A DNA stretch of 64,000 nt from Diphasiastrum complanatum (GCA_029204225.1 CM055092.1:66949423-67013422), one strand, 5' to 3'; positions 38,001 through 50,500 are shown, numbered from the stretch's first letter. A program made the numbers and translations. Notes: a model not told the origin generated them from the letters alone.

Positions 38001-39027
38001 GGATTTACTCTTAGTGACTATGATCCTTCCATGTATCTAAAGTTTGTTGATAGCAATATTGTCATTCTTCTAATTTATGTTGATGACATTATTCTTTGTG
38101 GAAGTTGTATCAAGCTAGTTGATGAAACCAAGCTAGCACTTGGATGTGAGTTTAAAATGCAAGATCTAGGAGAGATGCATTACATCCTAGGCCTATGAAA
38201 ATCATGTCTTTATATGCCAATCTAGATATGCTCACTCTATGTTGAAAAAATTCCATATGGAAAATTCTAAGAGCATAGATACTCCAATGGAGCAAATTGT
38301 AAAAGATCCTAATAAAGGTGATGAAAGATCCTTTGAGGACATCACACTTTTTAGGAGTCTTGTAGGCTCCTTGATTTGGCTTACCATTACTAGGCCCGAT
38401 CTAAGTTTTTGTGTGCACAAATTGAGTCAATTTATGCAAGATCCTAAGATCCATCATTGGAAGATGGCCAAGAGGATTCTAAGATATGTATCTTCATCTT
38501 GTGATTATGGTCTACTCTATAAAAGTGAAGATCTATCCATTATTGGCTACTCGGATTCGGACTTTGCAAGTGACAAGATGGATCGAAAGTCTATTAGTGC
38601 ATACACTATCTTTCTTGGAGGCAATCTAATACCTTGGCTTTCCAAAAAGCAAGATACTATATCTCTCTCTTCATGTGAGGCCGACTACAAAGCACTCACT
38701 ACAACTACCAAAGAAGTGCTTTGGATCAAGAGGTTACTAATGGAGCTAAAGTGCATCAAGGAGGATGATCTACCAATGATCAAGTGTGATAACATCTCGT
38801 CCCAAGATCTTGCCAATAATCCCATATTTTATGCAAGAAGCAAGCACATAGAAGTGACACACCATTTTGTGAGAGAAAAGCTTATTGGAGGAGAAATCTA
38901 TTTGGAGCATGTCAACTCGTCCTCTTGTATTGCCGATCTACTCACCAAGCCTTTGAGCAAAAGTGCTTTCATCAAGCATAGATCTAATCTTGGAGTTATA
39001 TCAAGATCAATGTTCAAATCTTCATAG
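35086..39027 (+). pseudogene. Nested copia gag-pol polyprotein (disrupted)
   Basis: From ATG 35086 the order is gag; zinc knuckle (CFYCGKKGHYATNC, about 35847); protease (WYIDSGASSHMCS); GAG-preintegrase with an HHCC finger (WHRRLGHPNY, CEACAIAK); integrase core with its three acidic residues (LIHSDVHF, RSDGGGEY, NGVAERKNRS); RT (NAFLNGYLEEEIY, YGLTQAPRSWY, YVDDIIL); and RNase H (YSDSDFA, SLSSCEADYKAL, KHIEVTHHFVREKL) ending at 39027. Integrase before RT is the copia order. Lesions: an in-frame TAA at 35641-35643, frame changes near 37248 and 37835, and a break near 38197. The element is structurally complete but cannot make a full polyprotein. Confidence 0.93.
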
Positions 39028-39032
39028 ATAAC

Positions 39033-39045
39033 TTTTTAGGAGGAG
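39033..39045 (+). other. Polypurine tract of nested copia
   Basis: TTTTTAGGAGGAG lies immediately before the 3' LTR start TGTG; it would prime plus-strand synthesis. Confidence 0.8.
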
Positions 39046-39783
39046 TGTGAAGAATTGAAAAAGATTATCTATGTTAGATATAGGGGTCTTATGTTTTTTA
39101 CATCAAGCATCTAGGTGTAGGATGTTGATAGTAATAAATTTGGCATAGATGGCAAATTATGCATTTCCACTTGTAATGCCACTATTGAGCCAAAATAGAG
39201 TAAGAGGCTAAACACGTGCCAATTAGAGTGTAGACAAGTGTAAAGCTTTTGTTTGATGAATTCCAAGAGGTCCAATAGGATTTAGAGGTGGAACCTTGTG
39301 AGGTCCAATAGGAAATTGAGGTGTGCTTGAATATAGTCCAATAGAATTAAGAGGTGCATGGATCAATGGTCCAATAGGATCAAGAGGTGACAAAGTATGG
39401 TCCAATCATAGTTAAGCATAGTGGTAGCTCATGGATCTACTAGTATCATTGTACTCCTCATTTTGGATCTAATTGATTTGGTGATTTCATGGATTTTGTG
39501 AGTTATTGGATTTCTAGCTTTCTCTCTCTACCCGAGAGCTCATGATGCTTTTTCTCTCTCTACCCGAGGAGAGCAGCTTGTTTTTACTTAGATTATTTTT
39601 TGAATACTTCCCACACGTGTGAGTGAGAGTTGGAAGTGATTGAATGCATGTAGTAGTGTGTTTTTTGCCATAGAATCAAAGATAGATCTTGAATCTCAAT
39701 CTAGTCTTGATCTTGGTGCATCTACACACCTTAGGAGATCACAAGTACATGTAGTGGACAATCCACACGTGTGAAATTCAACA
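39046..39783 (+). mobile_element. Nested copia element: 3' LTR
   Basis: A 738-base partner of 33593-34329. Differences include several single substitutions and one extra T in a T-run near 39660. About 1.2 percent divergence by eye implies a recent insertion relative to the other elements here. Confidence 0.95.
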
Positions 39784-39788
39784 ATAAT
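39784..39788. repeat. Target-site duplication ATAAT, right copy
   Basis: Identical to 33588-33592. Removing the element and one copy rejoins the gypsy frame in phase. Confidence 0.9.
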
Positions 39789-40795
39789 CAATTAAGGAGG
39801 TGTCTTGAAGTTGAAGATATTCCAAAGGTTATTCATGCCTTACATTCGGAAGATGCCTAAGAACATTTCGCCATGAAGAACATTGTTAATAAGATATTGA
39901 CCGCCAACTATTGGTGGCCTACAATGTTTAAGGATGTCTCGAATTATATATGATCGTGTGATCCATGCTAGAGAATTGGTTAACCAACGAAAGCTATGAA
40001 TTGGCCATTGACGCCAATCATACCTCTTGCACCATTTGAAAAGTGGTGGATTGACCTTGTTTTCCAATCAAGCCAGTGACCCGACATACTAAGTGTCGAT
40101 ATATTTTGGTCGCGATGAATTATGCAACGAAACGAAACGATGCAAAAACTGTCGCAGCTTTTTTATTCAAACTTATAATCACACATTATGGTTGTCCTCT
40201 CGAGTTAGTCAGTGATCGTGATACTCATTTTCTAAACGATACAATTCGACTGTTGACAATCTAATTTATGATCAAACATAGCAAGACAACCCCCTATAAT
40301 CCGAAAGCCAATGGCTTAACTGAGAGAGCGAATGAAATACTATGCAAGATCCTTAATAAGATTACTATTGCACATGCTACAGATTGGGATCAAAAGCTAC
40401 CCTCAATTATCGGGGCTTATCGAAACATGGAGAAGATAACGACAAAGCAGACGCCTTACTTTCTTACATATGGTATACAACCTATTTTGCCGATTGAATT
40501 CGAGGTGCCAACTGTTCGAATACAAGCACAACGAACAGAAGCAGAATGATGAAAGATTGCTAACTATTGAAGAACTATCAGAAGCTCGAACGATTTCAAA
40601 GAATTTAATAGAGAAAATTTAGGAGCAGCAAAGAAAAGTATGATACAGGTCTTAAGATTGGTGATCTTAAAGCCGATGATTATGCTTTGATCTATGATAG
40701 TTGCCATCAAAAATTTCTTGAACAGTTTCATATGAGGTGGATGGGACCGTACAAGGTTATTGAAGTATTCGAAATGTGCAAGAATTCTAGTTTTT
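39789..40795 (+). pseudogene. Gypsy copy B: integrase, continued after the nested insertion
   Basis: It encodes the zinc-binding N-terminal region and the DDE core of a gypsy integrase in broken frames: YWWPTMFKDV, WWIDLVF, LVSDRDTHFLND and NGLTERANEILCK carry the motif surroundings. The C-terminal MRWMGPYKVIEV segment is at about 40735. No gypsy 3' LTR is found downstream in the window, so copy B is 3'-truncated. Confidence 0.87.
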
Positions 40796-41769
40796 AGTTT
40801 CGAGTAATATTTTTTTGCAGGAGTTGCACTAGCATTTGTGCAAAAATGAATCTTTTCTAGCTTATATAGAGGGATTTTGAATAGCAAATTAGACAAAGTG
40901 CCATTTTAGTGGTTCAGTTTTTTTTTAAAAAAAAACTACAAAGACGTGTAGAGTATTTTAAAACAAGCTCTCAAACTCTTTTGTAGACGTTCAGTAGCCA
41001 ACTGGAGGCTCAACTAAGTTTCTCTAGGTTCTGCAAGTGTTTAAACTTCACCAAATGCAACCTTCACACATGTACTACAAATATCCAACTTTTACATGGT
41101 TTCAACCCTCGTCCAAATCAATTTTGATGTTGTGCATCCATCTGGTCAAGTTTGTGAAGGTTGATAATGACATTTTGATGGTTTTGAGTCCTCGCATAAG
41201 TATTTCTTGGCCTTCTTATGTAAACTACCCTTTTTAGAGCTCAAGTTAAAGAAATTATACTATTATGAATCAATGATAGCTCCTAAAAGAATTAGTTTGA
41301 TTGTTTGACAGAAACAATGTCTATTTTAGTGATTTTTAGTCCTTTTTTGCTCAAACTTTGAAATGCTTTTGTAGAATTGACTATTTTGGTCCATTTTCTA
41401 ATTTTTGATACAATTGTGCATTTCTTTTTTTAATCCTTTTTTAATAAAAAAATAAAACTAGTAATGAAAAACAAAAAAAAGACTAAAGAAAAAAAAATGT
41501 CTAAGATGGCATTGATAAAAAAAGGTTCTTGAGACAACCAATACATTTGTAATCAATTACTACTAATTAGAGTTGCAAAGGGACTTCTATCCAAATATCT
41601 GATTATTACTGCTTCCAATAACATATTTTCTTTGACGTGATAAGGGCCTTCTAATGTAGATTTTAACTTTCATTAAATCAACTTACTTTTATAAATGAGC
41701 AGTAGATCAACACTACACATGGAAGTACAAGGAAAACTAAGTAGCAACTAAGGGGCTCGAGAAGATCTT
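40796..41769. other. AT-rich spacer after gypsy B
   Basis: A-rich and T-rich runs, with no coding sequence or element end that I can define. Confidence 0.5.
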
Positions 41770-42382
41770 TTGAAAATTACAAATCCAAAACACATTTAGT
41801 GGATCAACAAGATCTTAGCCAAATTTGGTTGCACATCGAGAAATAGTTAAAAGATAGAAATCACTACTTTATGCATGCTAGAACTTAGAAATGCATAATG
41901 ATCTGATCATAAACACTTGAATATGACTTGATATTGTCCATGTCTGTGTACAGCAGCAATACCTTACTTTATTTCACACATGTGGAAGCAAGCTCTACAA
42001 GAAAATCAACATTCTACACAAAGAAACTCAAGATATCAAGAGACAAACACATGGGATGGACAAAGAAACACAAGAGAGGGAATTTCCACAACAAAAGAAA
42101 CTTTGATGATTATTTTTTCGATTTGCCCCAAACTTGACTTAAATTGGACACTTCTAGATACTTCATAAAAAACCTAGAAATACTAGTCTAGATGCAATGT
42201 ATCAATTTTAGCCAATTAGAATGGGTCCAAATCCGCCCTCATCCACTTTTCTACTTGCCAAAAATAGTACAAACACTAATTAGGTCTTTATTGACAAATA
42301 TGAACCTATCTCTAAATTGAGCTTTCATTTTGGCCTCCAAAAATGCCAATAAACCAACAAAACTAGTTGACAATTTTTCACA
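41770..42382 (-). mobile_element. LTR family D, minus-strand 3' LTR
   Basis: On the minus strand it starts TGTGAAAAATTGTC just after a polypurine tract (GAAGAGGGAG, about 42383-42392). It is homologous, with many substitutions, to 58489-58957. The low-coordinate end is set by that alignment. Confidence 0.65.
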
Positions 42383-43455
42383 CTCCCTCTTCAACTAGTT
42401 TTAGCATAGATTTAGATAGAACTCTAAGTGAGGTTCTATGCTTCATAAAAAAGTATTTTCTCAATGCTTTGGTGAAGATATCATCCACACACTCCCTTAA
42501 AGAAACATGTTGAAGCTCCACCTCCTTTGCCATGACTTGTTCTCTCACAAAATGATAAGCCACTTCGATATGCTTGCTCCTTGCGTGAAAAATAGGATTG
42601 CTTGCCAATCTTTGGGCTGAAAGGTTATCACAAAAGATGATTGAACTCTCTAAAAAATCCAGCAAGTGAAAATCCATTACCATCTTTTTTTATCCATAGC
42701 ATCTCCTTTGTACAGGTTGTAAGAGCTTTGTACTCGGCCGCACTAGATGACAATGAGATTGTAGCTTGTTTCTTTGACATCTAAGAGATAGCTCCATCAC
42801 CTATGAAAATAGCATGTGCACTTATGGATTCCTATCCATTTGATCTCCAGCAAAGACAATATCTGAAAATCCATACAATTTAGGTGATGATCCTCCATAA
42901 ACAATGCCAAAATATCTAGTTCCCAAGAGATATCTCAATACTCTCTTGCCTAGTTTCCAATGCTCCACACTAGGATCATGCATGAATTGGCTTAGCCTAA
43001 TAAAACAATAGCTTAGATCACGTCTTGTGATGGTTAGATATATGAGTGAACCAACTAGCTTCCTATAGAGAGTAATGTCCTCGAAGGATCTTTCACTGAC
43101 CTCTTATAGGGAGCTTTACATTTGACTCCATTGGTGTATCACAAGACTTTGTATCTACCATATGAAATCTTTTTGAAATAGAATTAGCATACTTCTCTTG
43201 ACACATAGAAGTAAATTTAGAAGTTCTAAATACTTCTATTCCCAAGATATAAATGCAAAAAAAACATGATCCTTTCCTAGTGCCATCTTGCTATCATCAA
43301 TATCTTGTTTGTTGCCTCCACTCAAAATGATATCATCCACATGGATTAGAAGAATGGTAACATCATTTCCAACAAATCTATAGTAAAGTGAATGACCATA
43401 ATACTCATCTTGAAATTTTGAGAAAGAAGAAAAGTGTTAAGCTTAGCATACCAAC
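42383..43455 (-). pseudogene. copia pol fragment (RT connection and RNase H)
   Basis: The RNase H tail is clear at 42378-42683 (CDNLSAQRLASNPIFHARSK, then HIEVAYHFVREQV). Higher up are the RNase H core and RT connection in broken frames. The RT part ends near 43455 at a SWYAKLNTFLLSQNFKMS stretch that is fused to an unrelated gypsy gag. Confidence 0.8.
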
Positions 43456-43921
43456 TCCTTAGTGCTTGGGGTATGCAGTTCACGAACTTCAAGTAGTAGT
43501 CAACGTCATCGGCAATTACGAAAGCTTTCTTGAAAACTTTCGCAAACGCATCCTTAGTAGTTGGCTTCACCGGTAAATCTCGCCACCATGATGACGCTTT
43601 GCCACGTAAAAACAACACGACGCTTTCAATTTTTTTCTCATCACGAACTCCGTGCAGATTGAAGTAACTACTCCACTTGGCCAGCCAGTCCTCGACGACT
43701 TCAAGTTTCTTCTCCTTCTTCTCCCCCGCATAAACCTCCGGTTGAAAATCGAGATTGGGTGAAGACATCAATTTGACTTGATTCAATAGAACCTCCATTT
43801 GCTGATCTCTCATCTAATTACGATTATTCATATCATTGAGCGTCGTACTCAATTGTTGACAAATCACCATGTAAGATGGTGCACTTGAATTTGTAGCTTG
43901 ATTTGAAGTTTCTTCGGCCAT
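43456..43921 (-). pseudogene. Gypsy gag N-terminal fragment fused to copia RT
   Basis: From ATG 43919-43921 the minus strand reads MAEETSNQATNSSAP onward to a TAG at 43814-43816. It then stays open through a gypsy gag core (VEDWLAKWSSYFNLH, ESVVLFLRGKASSWWRDL, FAKVFKKAF). At about 43470 the same open frame passes directly into copia RT sequence, so the 155-codon frame 43346-43813 is chimeric. This is a recombination product, not a gene family I know. Confidence 0.7.
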
Positions 43922-45640
43922 CTCGATTTATCTATCCTGGAGATTACTAAATCTAGTTAATATCAAATTAACTTATAGTGAAGAACAATTGACCAAAACC
44001 AACTAAAATTGACTCCAACATGGTCAAATCACTAGTTTTAGTCAATTTCATAGATAATTCAAGAAATTGAAAAAAAACTAATTTTTTTTAGAGTTTTCGC
44101 ACTTTTATTTTATTTTATTTTATAATTTTACGTTTTTAGAAACTCGTAAAAAACCACTATCAGTTGTCGAATATTCGATACACTGTTCGATTCTTAACCT
44201 TACTGCATTAATGTCCATCAGGCATGCAAGACATGCGACATTAAACTGATTTTTCACTATTACGAAATTTTACGTAAAATCTAGTTCTACAAAAATTGCC
44301 AGCTATAAAACCCAATTTTGTATCTATCAGTCAGAGCACATGCGTATAACCACTCAAAACAGATCTAAGCCACACATGCATGTCAGAATTACTCTGAGAA
44401 TCAACATGCAGACCTTCCATGCAAGCACAGTACCTCAAAATAGGAAATTGACTTGCATGCAATCAGAACAATTCAAAATTCCACCAATTTTGCTCACGAA
44501 ATTCCAAAACTTCAGATGATCATAACTTTGGTTACAGATACCACAAGCTAAGGAACAAGAAACATGAATATAGAGTGAGAGCCTGGCAATGAATCCAAAA
44601 CCATGATGAGGAGTAGGACGAGCTTGGCCTCAATATATAGAGCTAAAAGCAACCTGAGCACATAGCCATGCATAGCCCTAAGTTCCCTATACATAGATTC
44701 ACCTAGAATAGAGTCCTAAGCATGGACCAACTATTCATAGAATTGCTATTGATAACTCTACACATGCATACACTGTCTCTATTCATAGAATTGCTATTGA
44801 TAACTCTACACATGCACACACTGTCTCATACCTTGTCTAAACTCCATTTAGTGTGTTCTAGGCCTTACACGGATATACGTGGCATAACTAACAACTTGTT
44901 TCACTGGAGTACCGTGTATCCAAGACTAGGAGTATACTGAATCCTATGTACTGATCATGGACATGTCAGGGGGGAGCTCACGTTGCCCGTGTGCCAAGAA
45001 AGCGCGAGGGGGGGAGTGTGAGGGGGCAGAGCTGACGCTGCCCGTCACAGCGTGAGCGCTGCCCGGGTAGGGTGAGGAGCCCGCTCACACTAAAATTTTA
45101 ATTAATATAGATTTGTAATATACCATTCAAATGATAACCTTTCAAATATTTTTGCATTTCACTAGTGAGTAGCAATTTTTCATTTCGCCATTAGCATGAC
45201 ATGTAACTAGAATCTGCTTCCTGTTAGGTTTGACTAGCATATTTTTGATTCAAAATTTAGGTGACAAGTTATTAAAATTTTGGCCCTTCTTAGACTAGCA
45301 AATAAGCCTTTCACGCGTGTAACAAATAAGCGTTTCACATCAACTTGCAAATGGCCCCTTAGCTTCATATTCATCTAGTTGTTGCTTTCATATGGGCACC
45401 CTCTCCATTGCTTTCATCCCATTTCTCCCCATATGGGCACCCCCTCCTCTCCCATCCCTTTGCATGTACATTGTAAACCAAAAGGCACATTGCCTTCTCT
45501 CCTCCGTCTCCTCGTCTTAAAAGTTCAGGAGCACCCCCCCCCAACACTCTCCCGGCCACTGGGCGGTGTGATTGAAAATTCCTTCCATGAGTCCAATTTC
45601 AAGCTCTTAATCAATGGCTGTGTTCGCGCCCACTCTCTTT
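43922..45640. other. Intergenic region upstream of the large gene
   Basis: It probably includes leader/LTR debris of the minus-strand gypsy gag (to about 44.7 kb). A 48-base tandem duplication (44731-44826) and a GC-rich segment with GAGGGGG and GCTGCCCG words (44965-45090) follow, then promoter-side sequence with a partial repeat of ATATGGGCACC (45391-45450). No coding sequence supported. Confidence 0.45.
44731..44826. repeat. Two-copy 48-bp tandem duplication
   Basis: CTATTCATAGAATTGCTATT and the following 28 bases occur twice in direct succession with one substitution (GCATACAC versus GCACACAC). Confidence 0.9.
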
Positions 45641-45649
45641 TCAAAAAGG

Positions 45650-45709
45650 CGAGCGAGCGAGAGAGGGAGAGCCTGGAGATGGAGAGGGAGAGGGAGAGGG
45701 AGAGGGAGT
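45650..45709 (+). promoter_or_regulatory. GA-rich leader/promoter tract (GAGAGG repeats)
   Basis: A GAGAGGGAGAGG-type purine tract lies about 350 bases before the large gene's start codon. GA repeats near transcription starts are common in plant promoters and can bind BPC/GAGA-type proteins; that role here is inference. Confidence 0.3.
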
Positions 45710-45769
45710 GATTGTGCTGGAGCTCAGCCTGCAGGTGTGCGCGTCGATGTGCTCAAATTGTAGAGCAGC

Positions 45770-45937
45770 ATGATGCGCATTGGGCAATCCCAGAATCGCG
45801 ATCCCGCAGAAGACGAGGGAGGGAGGCAGGGACTTATTATTACGGAGCGATGTAACGATATTTTCCAACTGCAGCAATTACATGAAAATGCACGATGCTC
45901 TGGAAATGGCGATAGTGAGGGTGATGAAGGAGCATAA
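45770..45937 (+). other. Upstream ORF 1 of the large gene
   Basis: Starting at the double ATG 45770/45773, this 55-codon frame (MMRIGQSQNRDPAEDEGG...) ends TAA at 45935-45937 in the presumed 5' UTR. It looks protein-like but no in-phase splice to the main frame was found. Confidence 0.3.
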
Positions 45938-46046
45938 GCTCATCTTACAAAGCACCAGATTGTGGCAACACGATTCTGCCATGGTATTCTTGCGTCAGAA
46001 AATCCCCGCATTCTTCCTGCAGCGCTTTAGCAAAACTAGGGTTTGA
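45882..46046 (+). other. Upstream ORF 2 of the large gene
   Basis: From ATG 45882 a 54-codon frame (MKMHDALEMAIVRVMKEHK...) ends TGA at 46044-46046, only 14 bases before the main ATG, and overlaps uORF 1 in another frame. If 5' UTR transcription includes this interval, the pair would be expected to reduce initiation at the main ATG. Confidence 0.3.
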
Positions 46047-46060
46047 GAAAATGACAAGGA

Positions 46061-47518
46061 ATGGGACGTGGTGACAGCAGTAAAAAGGGTAGATCGAGTT
46101 GTCTGGAGAAGCTTAGGGCGGAGCATCGGAGGTTTCAGCAAGAAATTGCTTGCATCCGTTTTTCCAATGATGCATTTCAGCTGCATGGAGGTGATGTCCC
46201 TTCACATTCCGTTGTAGCTGAGAATAATTTGGGATCGCAAGCTCCGTCTTTACCCTCGACTTCCTGTCTAACTCATTTGTTCCATAACCTTAGTCAGGAA
46301 AGTGTTAAAAAACATTGTTGCGAGAATGAGAAGATTAAAAGTTTTGAGGATTTACCATCTTCATGCATCCAGAAAGAGCAAGAATCTGCTGTTGAGAGAA
46401 TTGAGATTTTTGATCATAGCACAGTGACAGGGGAAGACGATCCTTGTGTTCTCTGCACAAATAGCAATGGTGCTCACGTTGATATCAGGGCTTTCCCTCC
46501 TGGATATTCATCAGCCAGACGCACAGGGATTGGCGGAGGGTCGAGTAAAGATCTTCCTGTTGCCGAATCCAATGCCTTGATAGCTTCTGAGGTCAGTGAC
46601 GAAGTTACAATCCGGCTCACTGCAACCACACTATTTACAGCTAATAAAGGGCAGATTCTTATAAGTTCTACTGCATCTTCAAATTTCCCCGGCACAGAAT
46701 TTGTAAAATATTTGAATTCTACGCATACAGAAGTGACAATGCAGAAGCATGTAGATCAAGGCTCAGGATTTCCATCGGAATCTTCATGCTTGAGCAGGCC
46801 ATCCTCAATTATAATGGCTCAAACCCAAGAAGTTTTACTTTCGGAGAAAAGGATGCATAGTGCACCTATGGAACGAATTTCCCTAAGAAATAGCCCAACA
46901 TTGCCTTTTAGCAGGATCCCAACCCGTCACAGGCAAGAATCGCAGGTGGAAATAAAAGGGTCAAATGGAGAATTTGAAGCTAGCAATGTGAAGCAACAAG
47001 CACGAGGATCCAATGCATCACAGGTGACGTCTTTAGCAACGTGTAAAGCAGTAGGTGCAGAATTTCTTCCTTCATCCAGCAAAAAACTATTTCAAAGGCA
47101 CGAACCATTCCTTGCATCTACTTCCCTCAACCTGGACATTGGTGTTGTAAGATGCCATTGCACACTAAGGGAGCCGGGAACACCCACCGTGGTTAATAAA
47201 GTAGTTCAAGTCAGAGAAGGCAGAAATGATCCGATTGAATGCATTCATGATCGTACTTTTGCCCCTAAAGTTGTGTCTGTGCACGAGGCTGCTGCTAGTT
47301 CAAGTTGTATGATGGAGCAGCAAAGTGTTTTGCTCGAAGAAGAAAAGGAGGTCGCTGTTACGAGCGTGGGTACAAAAGAAAGGAACGGTGAGAAAAGCTT
47401 TGAGCATATAAAGTCAGCTTTGCATCTGGACGTTGGACTGAAAAACTTGGAGAGTAGCAACAGAGCAAGAAGCGCCTTGTCAAGAAGGCTGGCAGGTCAA
47501 ATTAAGCATATTTTGGAG
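46061..47518 (+). CDS. Large gene, exon 1
   Basis: 486 codons, phase 0 end at GAG|GTACCG. The N-terminus MGRGDSSKKGRSSCLEKL is basic; KLRAEHRRFQQEIA is helical. The body is Ser/Thr-rich. The frame stays open past the donor for 47 more codons to 47659, so retention of intron 1 would only truncate the protein. Confidence 0.75.
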
Positions 47519-50500
47519 GTACCGCTTCTTCCTATAATCGCCTGTTTAATCTCCATGGAAATTTGTCTGATGTATTCAAGCATACTTGGTCTGATACAAA
47601 CTCGGACGCTGCTCAGTTTATCATTTCAATGTTTACGCTGTCCAATTGCAGACACTTGATGACAGTGAACCCAAAATTCATATTTCAAGCACATCTGGCT
47701 GCTCTGTGCTTGACAATGGTTTGAAGTTTAGCTCAAAGTCTTTGGAAGCAAAAGTGAATGACCCTGGCAAGAGTCTTTCTATATTGGGCAGGATCCCTTG
47801 TATTGCCATGCCTAGACCAAGGAGCCAACTGATGACGGATAGTAAGCCTGAAGCTGCAAAAGCAACCAATGCAGAGATGTACCTGCAAGAAGTTGTTTCT
47901 GCACTGGCTTCAAAGCCCCGCACTGAACTGTTTGGCCAACTAGAAACTAAAAACCTAGATCAGGAAAAAGGAACCTTAGATCTTGATGCCATCTCTACCA
48001 ACCCTTCACTCCCCGGTGAAAGTTCTCCCAAGGTGACAAGCCTTCTTGTCCAAACACTTAGCAGTGAAAAAACTAGCAGAATGATTGGGGCAAAAACTAT
48101 TGCAGCTATTGAAAAAACACAGAATACAAGTAGCACGCTTAGAGTTGCTAAATCCGAAATTTGTGCAGTTCTTCCTTCATTATTACCTTCAGTGGACCAC
48201 AACACAGGTGAATTCATCCAAATCCAACCACAGAATCAGCCTCTTGCAGATGAAGCGAATGGTCCATCAGACACCAGTGAGCAATCTGAAATTAGCGCCG
48301 ATGCTCTTTGCCAGCAGAGAAATGAATATAAAAGCTCGTTTGTCAGGCCAGCTTCACTGAAAAATGACATCTACACTCCCACTGAAATTTTGCCAATCCA
48401 TATGCTGCATTCAGAGCAAAAAGATTCTGGCACTGAGCATTGTCTGAAGAGCATGACAAAGAGATTATTAGTTGCTCGGACATCAATGATTGAAAAGGAA
48501 AGAAACTTGCAATCAGTAACAGATTTAGTAGCAACAGAATCTATTGCAGCAAGTACTGATACGGATCTTCTGAGGCATACGTTGGCAGGGGAGGATGCAA
48601 GATGTACTAGGACGTGCACTTCATGGAGAACCACATCAAAGGCACGTCCAACGACCTCTCCCTTGAGGAATAGAGATTATGAGGAGTTTGGTTTAGGACA
48701 GCATTTACCGTGTGCTAATGACAAATTGGGCGGAGATAATTTTCCGAGCGACAAATTTCTTCAAGACTGTCGTAGAAAGGTTGAAAACTTTGTCAAGGGA
48801 TCTCGAGTGTTGGAGAATGCGGCTGTACAAAGAGGATCCCAACCTTCAAAATCACCTCGAAGAGTAGAAAAAGCAAAGCTAGCCATCTCCTCAGGTATTG
48901 TTTGGCTGAATCTTGAAGGATGACTGTGAGGATAGGTCCAACTGGGTCCAGAAGCACAAAACAGTAAAAGTATTGCTCCATTTCAGAGAAAAGGGACAAG
49001 TAACTGGATTGAGTATCTAAATGGTATATATGTAGGCTAGCCCAACAATTAAAAAATTTAGATACTTGGTTTGGTTAAAGATCAATATGGCACATGAATG
49101 CTACAGTTCTATGACAAGGTACTTGTTCTGTGAACTCATTAGCAGGCGCAAATTGATTAACTTGCAGGCACCAAGGGTTATCCCCAGTCTTCTAATCTCA
49201 AAGCTAAGAAGGGGTTACAAGATACAAGTCGTGCAGTTGCTGCAGAAAATCTCGCTCATGACATTCAGGTGTTAATGTCAAAAGGCAAAGTCACTTATCC
49301 AGCTCTCACGCCAAAATTCGGTAAATCGTCAAACTTGGACGGTTCAGTGGCTGCTGCGGCACAGGTTGTCAGTCAGGTAACAAAGGATACATCACCTAAA
49401 TCAACAGATGACAAATGGCGAAAGCTTGTGACAGTGCAAGAAGCAAGATTAGCCTCTGCGACGAACATTATCATGAATATGATTGGAGGACACTTCGATT
49501 ATGATCAGATGTATCAGGTACGGTCTCTTAATGTGTAACATGTGTACATGACTACACACGTGTCTGCCTGTCTCTTTAAAGCTGAGGGAACATGCTCATG
49601 CTTTCGTAACAAAGGATCATTCATCGTACCTAAATACATCACAGGATTGTGAACCGCCTCTACTGGCCATCTCTTCTATTGCATCTAGTGATCCATCTCC
49701 GGCTCTACCACATCCAAACTTGAGATGAGGTAACATGAGGAGGCAAATTTAGACAATTTGTGTCACTTGAAAGAAAGCAGACATAAGGCTCACATGGAAA
49801 GTGCCCCTTGTCAATGAAGCGAGATAGTTGAAACATCAATGAAAAAAGTTAAAGAATGTGCTTGCTCTGTGGTGGTTCTAACTTTTTAGCCCAACAATAC
49901 ACAACGGAACTATATGGAGCTGCTACGCCTATTATGAAGTACCTTTGCCAAATTTGCCTTTTAAATATCATTGCCGAGATTTGAAAGAACCATCTTGGTG
50001 GAAGTTGTATCACAGTGGTTAGAAAGCTTGGGAAAAAGTTTTTGTGCCATCAAATCACTCTAACCACTTCAATATACACTGATTTGCTCAAAAAAGCTTC
50101 ATCATGATATTTACCTAACGTTTTGCTGAGTGCTTTAAGGAGGAGGTAGTCCTCACCAAACTGTGCCAACAAATACCAAACCACAAAAACAGACTGCATC
50201 ACCTCATGTCCATAACATTCTTGGCCCAAAAAAAGTGTATTAAGTTTGCTCTAGCAAAGTAGATTCAACCCTGATGATCCAAATCGGAGACATGGTAAAA
50301 TAAAAATCTATGCCTGCTGTCATTTAAATTTGGATTGTTTTTGACATCGAGAACAATGATGCACATGAGGGCTATAATATATAGTAACATCTTAAATCAG
50401 TGTAGCAGTACGTTCAGTTTGAATAAAACGCTTCTTCAAAGAGATACTAGCTTTACTTGCTGTGCACATAAGTGAAGGCAGAACATTTATCCTAAAATTC

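Noticed and set aside
44722-44940. 72-codon frame with internal repeat
   Set aside because: Created by the 48-base tandem duplication, which is a multiple of three; no coding evidence.
47678-48634. Minus-strand hydrophobic frames opposite large-gene exon 2
   Set aside because: Antisense shadows of a Ser/Thr-rich coding exon.
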